Shown: positions 15,991 through 25,205, numbered from the stretch's first letter. The stretch is 64,000 nucleotides of DNA from Ferribacterium limneticum (GCF_020510625.1 NZ_CP075191.1:2766001-2830000); one strand, 5' to 3'. Translations and numbers: made by a program. The notes: generated by a model not told the origin, from the letters alone.

Positions 15991-17093
15991 AACTGCGGCA
16001 CCCCGATCTGCCGGGTGAAGATCGCAAAAATCGCATCAGCCAGGATGACCGAGGTAATCGCCGTCACCACCGCGCTGGTCGTGTTGGCCGACAGGCTTTC
16101 GGTATTCGGTTTGACGTGCAGGCCAAAATGGCAAGCAACCACCGCAATGACAAATCCGAATACCAAGCCTTTGCCCAGGCCGATGAACAGGTTGGCTACC
16201 GGCACGGCCCGGGGCAGATTTTCAAGAAAGTAGATCAGCGACAGATCGAGTTGCAGCAAGGCCGCCAGCATGCCGCCAAACAAGGCCACCGCCGATGTCC
16301 ACAAGACCAGGAGCGGCATGGCGACAGTCAACCCGAGCACCTTGGGCAAAACAACCCGAATGCTGCGAGAGATGCCCATCGTCGACAAAGCATCGATTTC
16401 CTCGGTGACACGCATTACACCAATCTGCGCCGTCATCGCCGAGCCGGAGCGTCCGGCCACCAGCACCGCCACCAGCACCGGCCCGAGTTCGCGGACAATC
16501 GAGATGCCGAGGATGTTGACGATGAAAAGATCGGCGCCAAAGCTCTTCAACTGCAGCGCCGAGAGATAACTGATGGTCACGCCAATGAGGAAGCCAACCA
16601 GCGCGGTAACCGGCAAAGCCAACGCGCCGGCCTTGTAAACGTTGGAGGTAAACTCTCGCCACGGCACATCCTTCGGGTGGCGAAACAGATAGGCACAGTC
16701 AAGCAGCAATTGGCCAAACAGCGCGACCATGCCGCGCAAATTCGCCAGCGCCTTGAGCAGAAGCGCCCCAACAAACTCCGGCAAATGCACGCGAGGCACC
16801 GCTTGCGGCGGCATCTCGCGAGGCAACTCAGCAACGCGAGTGAGGACCGGGCGATGCGTCGCACCGATATCCAGGCTATCTGGCCACCTGCCCCCCCAGG
16901 TCCGCCACAGCAGCACCGCCGCCGCACTATCCAGCCGCGTCACGGCCGATAAATCCCAATGCCTGGTGTTAGCTGACTGCTTGGTGAGTTCTGCCTGCAG
17001 AACAGACAACATCGGCAGCATCTCCGCAAGCGTCCAGGAACCGGAGAGCACTACCTTCCCCGGCTCGACTCGCAAGCGGGGAATTTGACTCAT
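15987..17093 (-). CDS. STAS-MlaE fusion, lipid-transport permease
   Basis: The start at ATG 17093 overlaps the ppx stop as ATGA and gives 368 residues. Residues about 1-100 form a STAS-like domain (VVLSGSWTLAEM, RHWDLSAVTRLDSAAAVLLWR), which in E. coli is the separate protein MlaB. The rest is the MlaE permease with its typical GVTISYLSALQLKSFGADLF, RELGPVLVAVLVAGRSGSAM and TEEIDALSTMG blocks and five to six helices. The fusion ties the regulatory STAS domain permanently to the inner-membrane channel. Confidence 0.9.
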   Translation of the reverse strand: MSQIPRLRVEPGKVVLSGSWTLAEMLPMLSVLQAELTKQSANTRHWDLSAVTRLDSAAAVLLWRTWGGRWPDSLDIGATHRPVLTRVAELPREMPPQAVPRVHLPEFVGALLLKALANLRGMVALFGQLLLDCAYLFRHPKDVPWREFTSNVYKAGALALPVTALVGFLIGVTISYLSALQLKSFGADLFIVNILGISIVRELGPVLVAVLVAGRSGSAMTAQIGVMRVTEEIDALSTMGISRSIRVVLPKVLGLTVAMPLLVLWTSAVALFGGMLAALLQLDLSLIYFLENLPRAVPVANLFIGLGKGLVFGFVIAVVACHFGLHVKPNTESLSANTTSAVVTAITSVILADAIFAIFTRQIGVPQL

Positions 17094-18592
17094 GCAGTTT
17101 TCCTGACCGGCTTGGACTTGAAGATGTAGTCCCGCCCGATCTGCTTCCAGACACTGGACTCCTCGCCAAAGGCCGCCGCAGTCCACGGATTGGCCACCAG
17201 CCAGTCGGCGGGTAATTCAAGCAGGAACCCGTTGCCACTCCGCACGACGCGCCAAGCCGGAAGCGCCCGATCATCGCGGGTTCTGTGCAGCAAAACGGCC
17301 AGACGCAGGCAAAAAATCAGGTTCCACGCACTGTCCTCCGCCGGGATTGCCCCCAGCTTTTCGAGCTTGCCACGGTGACCAAGCACCAGCATGGCCAATC
17401 GCGCCTGATCCTTCTTGGAAAAACCCGGCATGTCGGCATAGGTCAGCACGTAGGCACCGTGCTTGTGATAGGCATTGTGGGCGACGGAAATACCGATTTC
17501 GTGCAGACGGCAAGCCCATGACAGGAACTGCACATCCGATTCCGATGGCGCCCCTTCCGACAACTGGGTCAGCGCCGACAGCGCCGTGGTTTCCACCCGC
17601 TCGACCTGATCGCCTTCAACCTGGTAGCGGCGGCGGAACTGCGTCACGGTGGAATCGCGCATGTCGTGATGGTGGAAGCGGCCGAGCAAATCGTAGAGCA
17701 CGCCGAGACGCAAGGCACCGTCGGCATAGGACATGCGCTCGATATTGAGCTCTTCGAAAATCGCCGACATGATAGCCACGCCCCCCGGAAACACCGGCAG
17801 ACGATCACCCTTGATGCCGGGCAGATCGAGCGCCTCGGCAGACCCCGCCTTGATCAACAGCGCGCAAAGCTTGTCGAGTCCGACCCGCGTAATGCCGCTT
17901 TCGCCGTTCGGGTTCATGCTGTTCAGTTCCAGCACATCGGCAATCGCCCGCGCCGAACCCGAGGAACCAACGGCCTCTTTCCAGCCAAGGCGCTGGTAGT
18001 CATGGGCGATCAGTTCGATTTCCTTGGCCGCCGCCACCTGGGCTTCGCGCAGCCGTTTCTTGTCGATCCGGCGATCCGGAAAGAAACGCTGCGTGTAGCT
18101 GACGCAGCCCATGTACAGCGATTCCATCAACTGCGGCTCATGGCGCTTGCCGATGATGAACTCGGTCGAACCGCCACCAATATCGATGACCAGCCGCTTG
18201 TGTGAAGCCATGGGCAGCGAATGCGAGGCGCCGATATAAATCAGGCGAGCCTCTTCGCGCCCGGCGATGATTTCAATCGGAAAGCCGAGTGCCTCTTCCG
18301 CCAGCGGCAGAAATTCGACCGCATTCTTGGCGACGCGCAGGGTATTCGTGGCGACTGCGCGCACAGCCCCCTTGTCCAATCCACCCAGACGTTCGCCAAA
18401 ACGGCGCAGCGCATCCAGCGCACGCGCCTGGGCTGCCGCATCAAGGCGTTTGTCGGGCATCAAGCCGGAGGCCAGACGGACTGATTCCTTCAGGGAATCG
18501 AGCGTATAAATTTGATCATCCACCACACGCCCGACCTGCAGGCGGAAGCTATTGGAACCCAAATCGACGGCAGCGACGGTTTCGTAAATCAT
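17090..18592 (-). CDS. ppx: Exopolyphosphatase / guanosine pentaphosphate phosphohydrolase
   Basis: The 500-residue product belongs to the Ppx/GppA family, which removes phosphate from polyphosphate chains or pppGpp. The actin-like ATPase fold shows VAAVDLGSNSFRLQVG, ATNTLRVAKN, IIAGREEARLIYIG and the phosphate-binding LVIDIGGGSTEFI. A C-terminal HD-like helical domain follows (about 310-500). Start ATG 18592 is preferred because family proteins begin just before VAAVDLG; an upstream ATG at 18628 is possible. It overlaps the MlaE gene by 4 nt, linking phosphate/stress metabolism to the lipid-transport operon. Confidence 0.92.
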   Translation of the reverse strand: MIYETVAAVDLGSNSFRLQVGRVVDDQIYTLDSLKESVRLASGLMPDKRLDAAAQARALDALRRFGERLGGLDKGAVRAVATNTLRVAKNAVEFLPLAEEALGFPIEIIAGREEARLIYIGASHSLPMASHKRLVIDIGGGSTEFIIGKRHEPQLMESLYMGCVSYTQRFFPDRRIDKKRLREAQVAAAKEIELIAHDYQRLGWKEAVGSSGSARAIADVLELNSMNPNGESGITRVGLDKLCALLIKAGSAEALDLPGIKGDRLPVFPGGVAIMSAIFEELNIERMSYADGALRLGVLYDLLGRFHHHDMRDSTVTQFRRRYQVEGDQVERVETTALSALTQLSEGAPSESDVQFLSWACRLHEIGISVAHNAYHKHGAYVLTYADMPGFSKKDQARLAMLVLGHRGKLEKLGAIPAEDSAWNLIFCLRLAVLLHRTRDDRALPAWRVVRSGNGFLLELPADWLVANPWTAAAFGEESSVWKQIGRDYIFKSKPVRKTA

Positions 18593-18670
18593 TAGCGTAA
18601 TCGACACAATGGTAGGACTGGCGGGCATTCTACCACCCGCCCCCGGCCCGGATTCTTACAGCGCTGCAAT

Positions 18671-18701
18671 AAAAAGGCCCACCGATTTTCATCGGCGGGC
18701 C
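18671..18701 (-). terminator. Terminator of prpE
   Basis: On the minus strand an 11-bp stem GGCCCGCCGAT-gaaa-ATCGGTGGGCC (one G-U pair) ends in TTTTT. It lies 23 bp behind the prpE stop. Confidence 0.85.
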
Positions 18702-18723
18702 TTCATTGAAACGCGAAGCGAGA

Positions 18724-20616
18724 TTAGCTGGCCAGCGCGTTCTTGATCTGTTCCAGCGTGGACGGATCGTCGATCGTCGTCAGATCACCCGGGTCGCGAC
18801 CTTCAGCCAGCGCCTGCAGCGAGCGGCGCAGCATCTTGCCGGAACGGGTCTTCGGCAGACCTGTGACGAAGTGCACACGGGCCGGACGACCAATGGCGCC
18901 AAGAATGCCGTCGACCGTGCCGAACACTTCCTTCTCCAGCGCCTTGACCTGCTCCGGCGTCGCGACCTTGGAAGCATCCTTGACCACGGCAAACGCCATC
19001 GGCACCTGGCCCTTGAGCTTGTCTTCGACGCCAACCACGGCCACTTCGGCAATCGCCGGGTGGTTCTGGATAGCCTCTTCGATTTCACGGGTGCCCAGAC
19101 GGTGGCCGGCAACGTTGATCACGTCGTCAGTACGACCGAGGATGGTGAAGTAGCCATCATCGTCCTTGATCGCCCAGTCGTAAGACGAATAGACCAGCGG
19201 GTCTTTGAACAGGGTGAAATAGGTGCTGACAAAACGATCATCCTGTCCCCAAACGGTGGTCAAACAGCCGGGCGGCAGCGGCGGAATGACGGCGGCGATA
19301 CCTTTTTCGTTGGCATCGCAGACCGAACCGTCTTCGCGGAAAATCTGCAGGTTGTAGCCATAGACCGGGAAGGACGGTGAACCGTACTTGATCGGGGTTT
19401 TTTCGACGCCCGGCAGCGCGGCCAGCATCGGCCAGCCGGTTTCGGTCTGCCAGTAGTTGTCGATGACTGGCTTGCCAAGTTCGGTCATGAACCACTCGTG
19501 GGTCGGCTGATCGAGCGGCTCGCCGGCCATGAAGACGTGCTTCAGGGACGACAAATCGTACTTGTGCATGAAGGCCGGATCCTGCTTCTTCAGCACGCGG
19601 GCAGCCGTCGGCGCCGAGAACATCACCGAGACCTTGTACTGCTCGACAATTTTCCACCAGATGCCGGCATCCGGACGCAGCGGCGTGCCTTCGTACATCA
19701 CGGTAGCCATGCCAGCGATCAGCGGGCCGTAGATGATGTAGGAGTGACCAACCACCCAGCCGATGTCCGAGGTCGAGAAGAAGGTTTCGCCCTCGCCACC
19801 GCAGTAGATGTGCTTCATCGACGAAGCCAGCGCCACGGCGTAACCACCGGTGTCGCGCTGCACGCCCTTCGGCTTGCCGGTCGTGCCGGAGGTGTAGAGG
19901 ATGTAGGACGGCTCGGAAGATTCCAGCCATTCGCAAGGCACCTGGGCGTCCATGAACTGGGTGCGCAGGGTGGCGTAATCGACATCGCGACCGGCCACCT
20001 TGTTGAATTCCTTGTCCAGACCACGATCGACCATCAGCACCTTGGCCGGCTTGTGTTCGGCGATTTCGATCGCTTCGTCGAGCAGATGCTTGTACGGCAC
20101 CGCCTTGCCGCCACGCATGCCGGCGTCGGACGAAACAATCAACACCGGCTTGGCATCGTCGATGCGGGTCGCCAGCGAACCGGAAGCGAAGCCACCGAAG
20201 ACCACCGAGTGGATGGCGCCGATGCGGGTTGCGGCCAAAATAGCAAAGGTCGCCTGGGCGATCATCGGCATGTAAATCAGGACGCGGTCGCCCTTCTTGA
20301 CGCCGAGGCTCTGGTAAATCGCCGCCATGCGCTCGATTTCGCGCTGCAGTTCGGCGAAGGAATAGACCTTCTCCTCGTCCGTTTCGGTCGAAATAAAGAT
20401 CAGCGCACGGTCGTTCGGACGCTTGGCGGCGTGCCGATCAACTGCGTTGTAGCAAAGATTGGTCTTGCCACCGACAAACCATTTGGCAAACGGCGGGCGG
20501 GAATAGTCGCAGACCTGGGTGAACGGTTCTTTCCAATCGATGAACTGGGCCTGCTCGGTCCAGAACTCGTTCGGCTTTTCGATGGAATACTGGTGAAACT
20601 CCTTGTACGTCGCCAT
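18724..20616 (-). CDS. prpE: Propionate-CoA ligase
   Basis: The product (630 residues from ATG 20616, preceded by AGAGGGAG) is an acyl-CoA synthetase of the acetate/propionate type. It shows the AMP-binding loop YILYTSGTTGKPKG, DNYWQTETGWPM, GRTDDVINVAGHRLGTREIE and the catalytic Lys region KTRSGKMLRR. The N-terminal YSIEKPNEFW and the C-terminal EGRDPGDLTTIDDPSTLEQI fit PrpE rather than Acs. It converts propionate, and in some bacteria acrylate, to its CoA ester. It is the third gene of an acuI-REC/GGDEF-prpE run and ends in a clear terminator. Confidence 0.9.
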   Translation of the reverse strand: MATYKEFHQYSIEKPNEFWTEQAQFIDWKEPFTQVCDYSRPPFAKWFVGGKTNLCYNAVDRHAAKRPNDRALIFISTETDEEKVYSFAELQREIERMAAIYQSLGVKKGDRVLIYMPMIAQATFAILAATRIGAIHSVVFGGFASGSLATRIDDAKPVLIVSSDAGMRGGKAVPYKHLLDEAIEIAEHKPAKVLMVDRGLDKEFNKVAGRDVDYATLRTQFMDAQVPCEWLESSEPSYILYTSGTTGKPKGVQRDTGGYAVALASSMKHIYCGGEGETFFSTSDIGWVVGHSYIIYGPLIAGMATVMYEGTPLRPDAGIWWKIVEQYKVSVMFSAPTAARVLKKQDPAFMHKYDLSSLKHVFMAGEPLDQPTHEWFMTELGKPVIDNYWQTETGWPMLAALPGVEKTPIKYGSPSFPVYGYNLQIFREDGSVCDANEKGIAAVIPPLPPGCLTTVWGQDDRFVSTYFTLFKDPLVYSSYDWAIKDDDGYFTILGRTDDVINVAGHRLGTREIEEAIQNHPAIAEVAVVGVEDKLKGQVPMAFAVVKDASKVATPEQVKALEKEVFGTVDGILGAIGRPARVHFVTGLPKTRSGKMLRRSLQALAEGRDPGDLTTIDDPSTLEQIKNALAS

Positions 20617-20664
20617 AAAACTCCCTCTAGCTAGGTTTTCCTGCACAACAAAATACCGAACGGA

Positions 20665-21786
20665 TTAATTTTTTTCAGACTTCCGTTCGCTCAAACGATA
20701 TTCGATCTCTGCCAGCGGCAGAGCCAAATCCAACTCCAATTCCTGCCCCATCAATTTCAGCAAGGGCAGAATCCGCTCGGCCAAAGCCGGCAAATGTGGG
20801 ATAACCGGTCCCGGACGATTGGCTGCCAACAACTCCACCGCGTGGTGCAGTGAAATCGGCCGCGTCGCCGGCAGGATGCCGCCCGATTCTGTCCGATTGC
20901 CACCCGCCTGCATGGCTTTCTGCATGCGTTCCCCGGCCAGATCCAGCAAGCTTGCGGCTGAATCAACCTGATCGTTAGGCACACTGGCCAAGCCGATACT
21001 GACGGTCAACGCCACCGTCTGCCCTTGTACCGACAGGCGCGCCACCTCGATCGCCTCGCGAACGCGCTCGGCAAACGTTGCGCAAAAGGCCGGCGCCGTG
21101 CCGGGTGAAACGATGGCAAACTGCCCGTTACCGAAATGCCCCAGGCTATCCTCCTGGCGCATCTTGCCAGTCAGCATCTTGGCGAAACGGTTGCCAATCT
21201 GATCGGCCACTTGCTCACCAAGACGTTCGCACAACCCGGCAAAACCATCGAAACCGAGCACCATCACGCTGACATCGACGCCATGCCGTGCCGAATGCGA
21301 CAAGGCCTGCGCCGCCTGAAGCTCCAGATATTTTCTTGTGAACAAACCACTCACCGGATCCTGCACCAGGCGCTCGCGATCCGCCTCGCGGGTTTCCTGC
21401 GCACTGGTCAAGACCAGCAAATTATTCAGACGGGTCAGCACTTCCGTACTTCCCGCCCCCTTGGTCACGAAATCCGACACCCCCAGCTCTTTTGCCCTGA
21501 CCCGCTCTTCCTCCGTCTCTTCACCGGAAACCAGAATGAACGGCAGCTGCTGCAAGCGACGCAGCTTGGAGGTACGCACCCGCTCCAGAAGTTCGTAGCC
21601 ATTCAGCTTGGGCATTTGCAGGTCGGAAATGACGGCCTTGATCGAGTGATCGACAACCAAGGTCTGCCATGCCGCTTCACCGTCGCACTCCTCCCGCACC
21701 TCGTACTGCCCCTGCAAATGCTGGATGAGGGATTTCCTGACCACTCTGGAATCATCGACGATCAGGATGTGCGGCAACTCGGCCAC
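20665..21786 (-). CDS. Response regulator with degenerate GGDEF domain
   Basis: GTG at 21786 is chosen because GGAGG lies 6 nt upstream and the receiver domain starts right away (LPHILIVDDS). This gives 373 residues. The receiver has the acidic pair D11/D12, the phospho-acceptor Asp55 (VISDLQMP) and Lys109 (DFVTKG). The second domain is GGDEF-like (DPVSGLFTRKYLE, VMVLGFDGFAGL, VSIGLASVP), but the active motif is GNGQF at 219-223, so it probably does not make c-di-GMP. It may bind nucleotide or act as a phosphorylation-driven adaptor. It starts inside the tail of the acuI-like gene. Confidence 0.85.
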   Translation of the reverse strand: MAELPHILIVDDSRVVRKSLIQHLQGQYEVREECDGEAAWQTLVVDHSIKAVISDLQMPKLNGYELLERVRTSKLRRLQQLPFILVSGEETEEERVRAKELGVSDFVTKGAGSTEVLTRLNNLLVLTSAQETREADRERLVQDPVSGLFTRKYLELQAAQALSHSARHGVDVSVMVLGFDGFAGLCERLGEQVADQIGNRFAKMLTGKMRQEDSLGHFGNGQFAIVSPGTAPAFCATFAERVREAIEVARLSVQGQTVALTVSIGLASVPNDQVDSAASLLDLAGERMQKAMQAGGNRTESGGILPATRPISLHHAVELLAANRPGPVIPHLPALAERILPLLKLMGQELELDLALPLAEIEYRLSERKSEKN

Positions 21787-21787
21787 A

Positions 21788-22783
21788 TCAGCCTCCGGCA
21801 ATTTCCACCACGACGCGCCCCTTGGCGCGCCCGGCAATATATTCACCAAAGGTTGCGGGCAAATCGTCGAAAGGAATACGACGCGACATGGCAGCAAGAT
21901 GCGGCGGACGTAGATCGGTGGCCAGACGCTGCCAGACTCCGCTACGGTAGGGCTCCCGGATATAACCGGAATCGATGCCGAGCAAGGACACACCGCGCAG
22001 AATGAAAGGCGCCACCGTGGTATTCAGCGACATGCTGGCGGCCAGCCCGATGCTGGCAATCGTTCCGCCCTGCTCCATCGTGCTGGCAATCCAGGCCAGC
22101 ACATCGCCGCCCAGGTTGTCGACGGCACCAGCCCAGCGACCACGGTCGAGCGGGCGAATCCTGGTCAGGTCTAGACTCTGGCGCAGCATGACTTCAGCCG
22201 CCCCAAGGCTACGCAAGTAATCGGCCTCGGACTCTTTGCCGGTCAGGGCCACCACGTGATAACCGCTCCGGGCGAGCATATCGATCGCCAGGCTGCCGAC
22301 ACCGCCAGTCGCCCCGGTGACGATGACCGGCCCCTTTTCCGGACGCAGACCATTCTCTTCCATCCGGACAACGCCCAACGCGGCGGTAAAACCAGCCGTT
22401 CCCAAAGCCATGGCCTCATAGAGCGACAAGCCTGCCGGCAATGGCACAACCCAGTCACCGGGAACCCGGGCAATTTCGGCGTACCCGCCGTGGTGCGCCA
22501 CACCGATGTCGAAACTGGTCGCAATCACCAAGTCACCGGCTTTGAAGCGCGGATCGCTGCTCTCAAGGACCGTGCCGGACAGGTCGATGCCACCGACACA
22601 GGGGAAACGCCGAATGATCTTGCCGGCGCCGGTGGCCGCCAGCGCATCCTTGTAATTGATACTTGAATAGGCAACCCGGATCGTGACATTGCCGGCATCA
22701 AGCCGGCTTTCATCCAGTTGGACGAAACCACTGCTTACCTTGCCGTCGTGTTCTTCAATCAGCAGTGCCTTGAAGGAATCCAT
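21788..22783 (-). CDS. acuI: Acryloyl-CoA reductase (AcuI/YhdH family)
   Basis: The 331-residue medium-chain dehydrogenase/reductase matches the AcuI/YhdH family, NADPH enzymes that reduce acryloyl-CoA to propionyl-CoA. Blocks seen: VAYSSINYKDALAATGAGKI, FPCVGGIDLSGTV, VIVTGATGGVGSLAIDML (Rossmann loop), LTGKESEADYLRSLGA and GIDSGYIREPYR. No zinc-binding cysteines are present, as expected. It heads the run acuI-REC/GGDEF-prpE, which would activate acrylate and reduce it to propionyl-CoA. Confidence 0.88.
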   Translation of the reverse strand: MDSFKALLIEEHDGKVSSGFVQLDESRLDAGNVTIRVAYSSINYKDALAATGAGKIIRRFPCVGGIDLSGTVLESSDPRFKAGDLVIATSFDIGVAHHGGYAEIARVPGDWVVPLPAGLSLYEAMALGTAGFTAALGVVRMEENGLRPEKGPVIVTGATGGVGSLAIDMLARSGYHVVALTGKESEADYLRSLGAAEVMLRQSLDLTRIRPLDRGRWAGAVDNLGGDVLAWIASTMEQGGTIASIGLAASMSLNTTVAPFILRGVSLLGIDSGYIREPYRSGVWQRLATDLRPPHLAAMSRRIPFDDLPATFGEYIAGRAKGRVVVEIAGG

Positions 22784-22904
22784 AGATCGCCTCGCTCGTC
22801 GGGAGAGAAATTGTATTCATAATTACGGATGATGAACATAGTTGCAACTGCCGATTCTTTCAGCTTCTTTACAGCCCGGAGTTTTTCAAATACATTTCGG
22901 GGCT

Positions 22905-23414
22905 ATGCATAAAGTATTGGTTTCCCTTCTGCTTGCCTCCTCGCTGCTCGTCGGCGGGATCAGCGCGTCCTCCGCGGCTGAACAGGTACGCAAACCGGAA
23001 GAGCAACCGTCGTTTTTTGAACGTTACACCAATGCCGCTCAGGATGTCATCCTGCAAGGTCTGAAGCTGGTTGGCGTCCGTTACCGCCTGGGTGGCAACG
23101 ACGAAAGCAGCGGTCTGGATTGCAGCGGTTTTGTCCGTCTGGTCTTCAAGGACAGTATCGGCGCCTCCCTGCCGCGTACCGCTCGCGAAATGAGCGAAGT
23201 CGGCCAGCAAATCGATTCCAGCCAACTCAAGCCGGGCGATCTGGTGTTTTTCAATACCATGCGTCGCACCTTCTCGCATGTCGGTATTTATCTGGGTGAC
23301 AACCACTTCATGCACGCGCCGCGCACCGGAGCGGAAGTTCGCGTCGAGAGCATGGAAAGCAGTTACTGGATGCAGCGCTACAACGGCGCCCGACGAATCC
23401 TCGAAGGCAACTAA
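22905..23414 (+). CDS. Secreted NlpC/P60 peptidase
   Basis: ATG 22905 gives 169 residues beginning with a signal peptide (MHKVLVSLLLASSLLVGGISASSAA). The NlpC/P60 domain (about 60-165) cleaves peptidoglycan stem peptides. The catalytic Cys is in LDCSGFVRLVF, the His in FSHVGIYLGD, and the third polar residue in FMHAPRTGAEV. An in-frame ATG at 22842 would add 21 residues and mask the signal peptide. A strong terminator follows. Confidence 0.92.
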   Translation: MHKVLVSLLLASSLLVGGISASSAAEQVRKPEEQPSFFERYTNAAQDVILQGLKLVGVRYRLGGNDESSGLDCSGFVRLVFKDSIGASLPRTAREMSEVGQQIDSSQLKPGDLVFFNTMRRTFSHVGIYLGDNHFMHAPRTGAEVRVESMESSYWMQRYNGARRILEGN

Positions 23415-23419
23415 ACAAG

Positions 23420-23443
23420 AGCGGCAAAAAAGCCGCTTTTTTT
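23420..23443 (+). terminator. Terminator of the NlpC/P60 gene
   Basis: The stem AGCGGC-aaaaaa-GCCGCT is followed by a run of seven T, starting 6 bp behind the stop codon. Confidence 0.9.
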
Positions 23444-23455
23444 ACGCCCGAACAA

Positions 23456-23474
23456 GATAACCATTCTCATTTAC
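23456..23474. promoter_or_regulatory. Possible Fur box upstream of the iron-binding protein gene
   Basis: GATAACCATTCTCATTTAC matches 13 of 19 positions of the palindromic Fur consensus (GATAATGATAATCATTATC). It lies about 60-80 bp before the start of a periplasmic ferric-iron binding protein, the kind of gene usually under Fur control. Confidence 0.45.
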
Positions 23475-23532
23475 AAAACGTTGCTTCGGCAAGTAAACTT
23501 GAACGGTTCCTATAGATACCCGGAGTTGCCGC

Positions 23533-24549
23533 ATGAAGCTGAAGTCCGCCCTGATCGCCGTCACCGTCGCTGCATTGGCCCCCTCAGCCAGCGCCGAGGA
23601 TAAGGTCCTGAATCTTTACTCTGCCCGTCACTACCAGACAGACGAGGCGCTTTACGCCAATTTCACGCAGCAAACAGGCATCAAGATCAACCGCATCGAA
23701 GGCAAGGAAGATGAATTGCTTGAGCGGATCAAGAACGAAGGTTCCAACAGCCCTGCCGACATTTTCCTGACCGTTGACGCCGCCCGCCTGGCCAAAGCCC
23801 ATGAGCTGGGCCTGTTTGCCACGGTGAGCTCGAAGCTGCTCGAAACCCGCATCCCGGCTCATCTGCGCACTGAAGACTGGTTCTCGTTTTCAACCCGGGC
23901 CCGCGTCATCGTGTACAACAAAGGCTCGGTCAAACCGGAAGATGTGCAGAATTATGCCGACCTGGCCAACCCGAAGCTGAAGGGCAAGTTCTGCTCACGC
24001 TCCGGCTCGCATCCGTACAACCTGTCGCTGATGGCGTCGATCATCGCCCATCAGGGCGAGGCCAAGGCCGAAGAACTGGCCCGCGGCATGGTAAGCAACT
24101 TTGCCCGCGCCCCAAAAGGTGGCGATACGGATCAGATCAAGGCGGTGGCCGTCGGCGAGTGTGGAGTAGCAATTTCAAATACCTACTACGTAGCCCGTTT
24201 GCTCCGCTCAACCAAGCCTGAAGAGATCAAACTGATGGAAAAAGTCGGTGTCATCTGGCCTGACCAGAGCGGCAACGGCGCTCACATCAATGTTTCCGGT
24301 GGCGGCATGCTGAAAACCGCCCCGCACAAGGAATCCGCTGTCAAATTCCTGGAATATCTCGCATCCGATCAGGCGCAACGTTATTTCGCCGATGGCAACA
24401 ACGAATGGCCCGCAGTCGACAGCGTCAAGGTAGCCAATCCAGCCCTGGAGTCGCTCGGCAAGTTCAAGGCCGACAAGTTGCCGGTCAAGAACCTGGCCAT
24501 GTACCAGAGCAAGGCACAGATCATTTTCGACCGGGTCGGATACAAATAA
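23533..24549 (+). CDS. Periplasmic ferric iron-binding protein (FbpA/FutA-like)
   Basis: The 338-residue product has a signal peptide cleaved after PSASA. The mature part matches class-II iron-binding proteins: LNLYSARHYQTDEALYANF at the start, NRIEGKEDELLERI, and the iron-ligand Tyr pair in AISNTYYVARLL. A CGGAG site precedes the ATG. It delivers Fe3+ to an inner-membrane ABC transporter; the permease and ATPase genes follow at 25.2-27.9 kb after an ankyrin gene. A Fur-like box lies upstream. Confidence 0.92.
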   Translation: MKLKSALIAVTVAALAPSASAEDKVLNLYSARHYQTDEALYANFTQQTGIKINRIEGKEDELLERIKNEGSNSPADIFLTVDAARLAKAHELGLFATVSSKLLETRIPAHLRTEDWFSFSTRARVIVYNKGSVKPEDVQNYADLANPKLKGKFCSRSGSHPYNLSLMASIIAHQGEAKAEELARGMVSNFARAPKGGDTDQIKAVAVGECGVAISNTYYVARLLRSTKPEEIKLMEKVGVIWPDQSGNGAHINVSGGGMLKTAPHKESAVKFLEYLASDQAQRYFADGNNEWPAVDSVKVANPALESLGKFKADKLPVKNLAMYQSKAQIIFDRVGYK

Positions 24550-24612
24550 GCTTGCTCGCCAAAGTCTTGGTGATTGCCTACAATCCCAAGACTGTCGAAA
24601 TCGCTTGAAAAC

Positions 24613-25185
24613 ATGACAAACAAAGGATCCACCGCAAGCAAGCTGATCGCTGCCATCCGTGCCGGCCGATTGAACGGTGTCATCAATGCGCTTGATGACG
24701 GCGCTGACATTGAAGAGCCCGACATGCATGGCAGCCGTGGCCTGCCGCTACGGACAGCGTGTTTCGAGGGCAATCTGGCGATTGTGCGCGAACTGCTGAC
24801 CTACGGTGCCAATCCGAACGCAGCAGCCAGCGATGGCCCCGGCGCGCCACTTCGCCTCGCATTAAGACAGAAGCACAACGAGATTGCCGCCCTGTTGTTG
24901 CAGCAAGGCGCGGTGATTCCCGCCGGTCTCGTCATCGATCCGAAGGTTTTTGAAATTCCCTGTGCGCCCCTGCCCGGTGAAGCCTTGGTACCCTCGCTCC
25001 CAGAAACCAAGCCGGACAACATCATCGAATTCACGCGTTCGGAAACCAATCTTCCGGTCTCGATCAAGGACGATGTTTCAGAGACCTTCGGCACGGAAAC
25101 CAATGCGCTATCGATGGACCTGCTATTCCTGGAAGACGATGAGGCGCTTCATCTCCTGGGCCAGCCGCCCAAGAAGGCAGGCTAA
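24613..25185 (+). CDS. Ankyrin-repeat protein
   Basis: The 190-residue product starts at ATG 24613; an upstream ATG at 24574 would add 13 residues. No signal peptide is seen, so it is probably cytoplasmic. Residues about 8-105 form roughly three ankyrin repeats (LIAAIRAGRLNGVINALDDG, LRTACFEGNLAIVRELLTYG, RLALRQKHNEIAALLLQQGA). The C-terminal 85 residues are acidic with no recognised domain. It is inserted between the iron-binding protein gene and its transporter genes. Ankyrin repeats bind other proteins; the partner is unknown. Confidence 0.8.
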   Translation: MTNKGSTASKLIAAIRAGRLNGVINALDDGADIEEPDMHGSRGLPLRTACFEGNLAIVRELLTYGANPNAAASDGPGAPLRLALRQKHNEIAALLLQQGAVIPAGLVIDPKVFEIPCAPLPGEALVPSLPETKPDNIIEFTRSETNLPVSIKDDVSETFGTETNALSMDLLFLEDDEALHLLGQPPKKAG

Positions 25186-25205
25186 GCTTTCCCTTTGAAA
25201 CGCCG

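Noticed and set aside
23480..23532. Possible promoter (TATAGAT near 23513) directly before the iron-binding protein gene
   Set aside because: No acceptable -35 element is found at 16-18 bp, so only the Fur-like box was listed.
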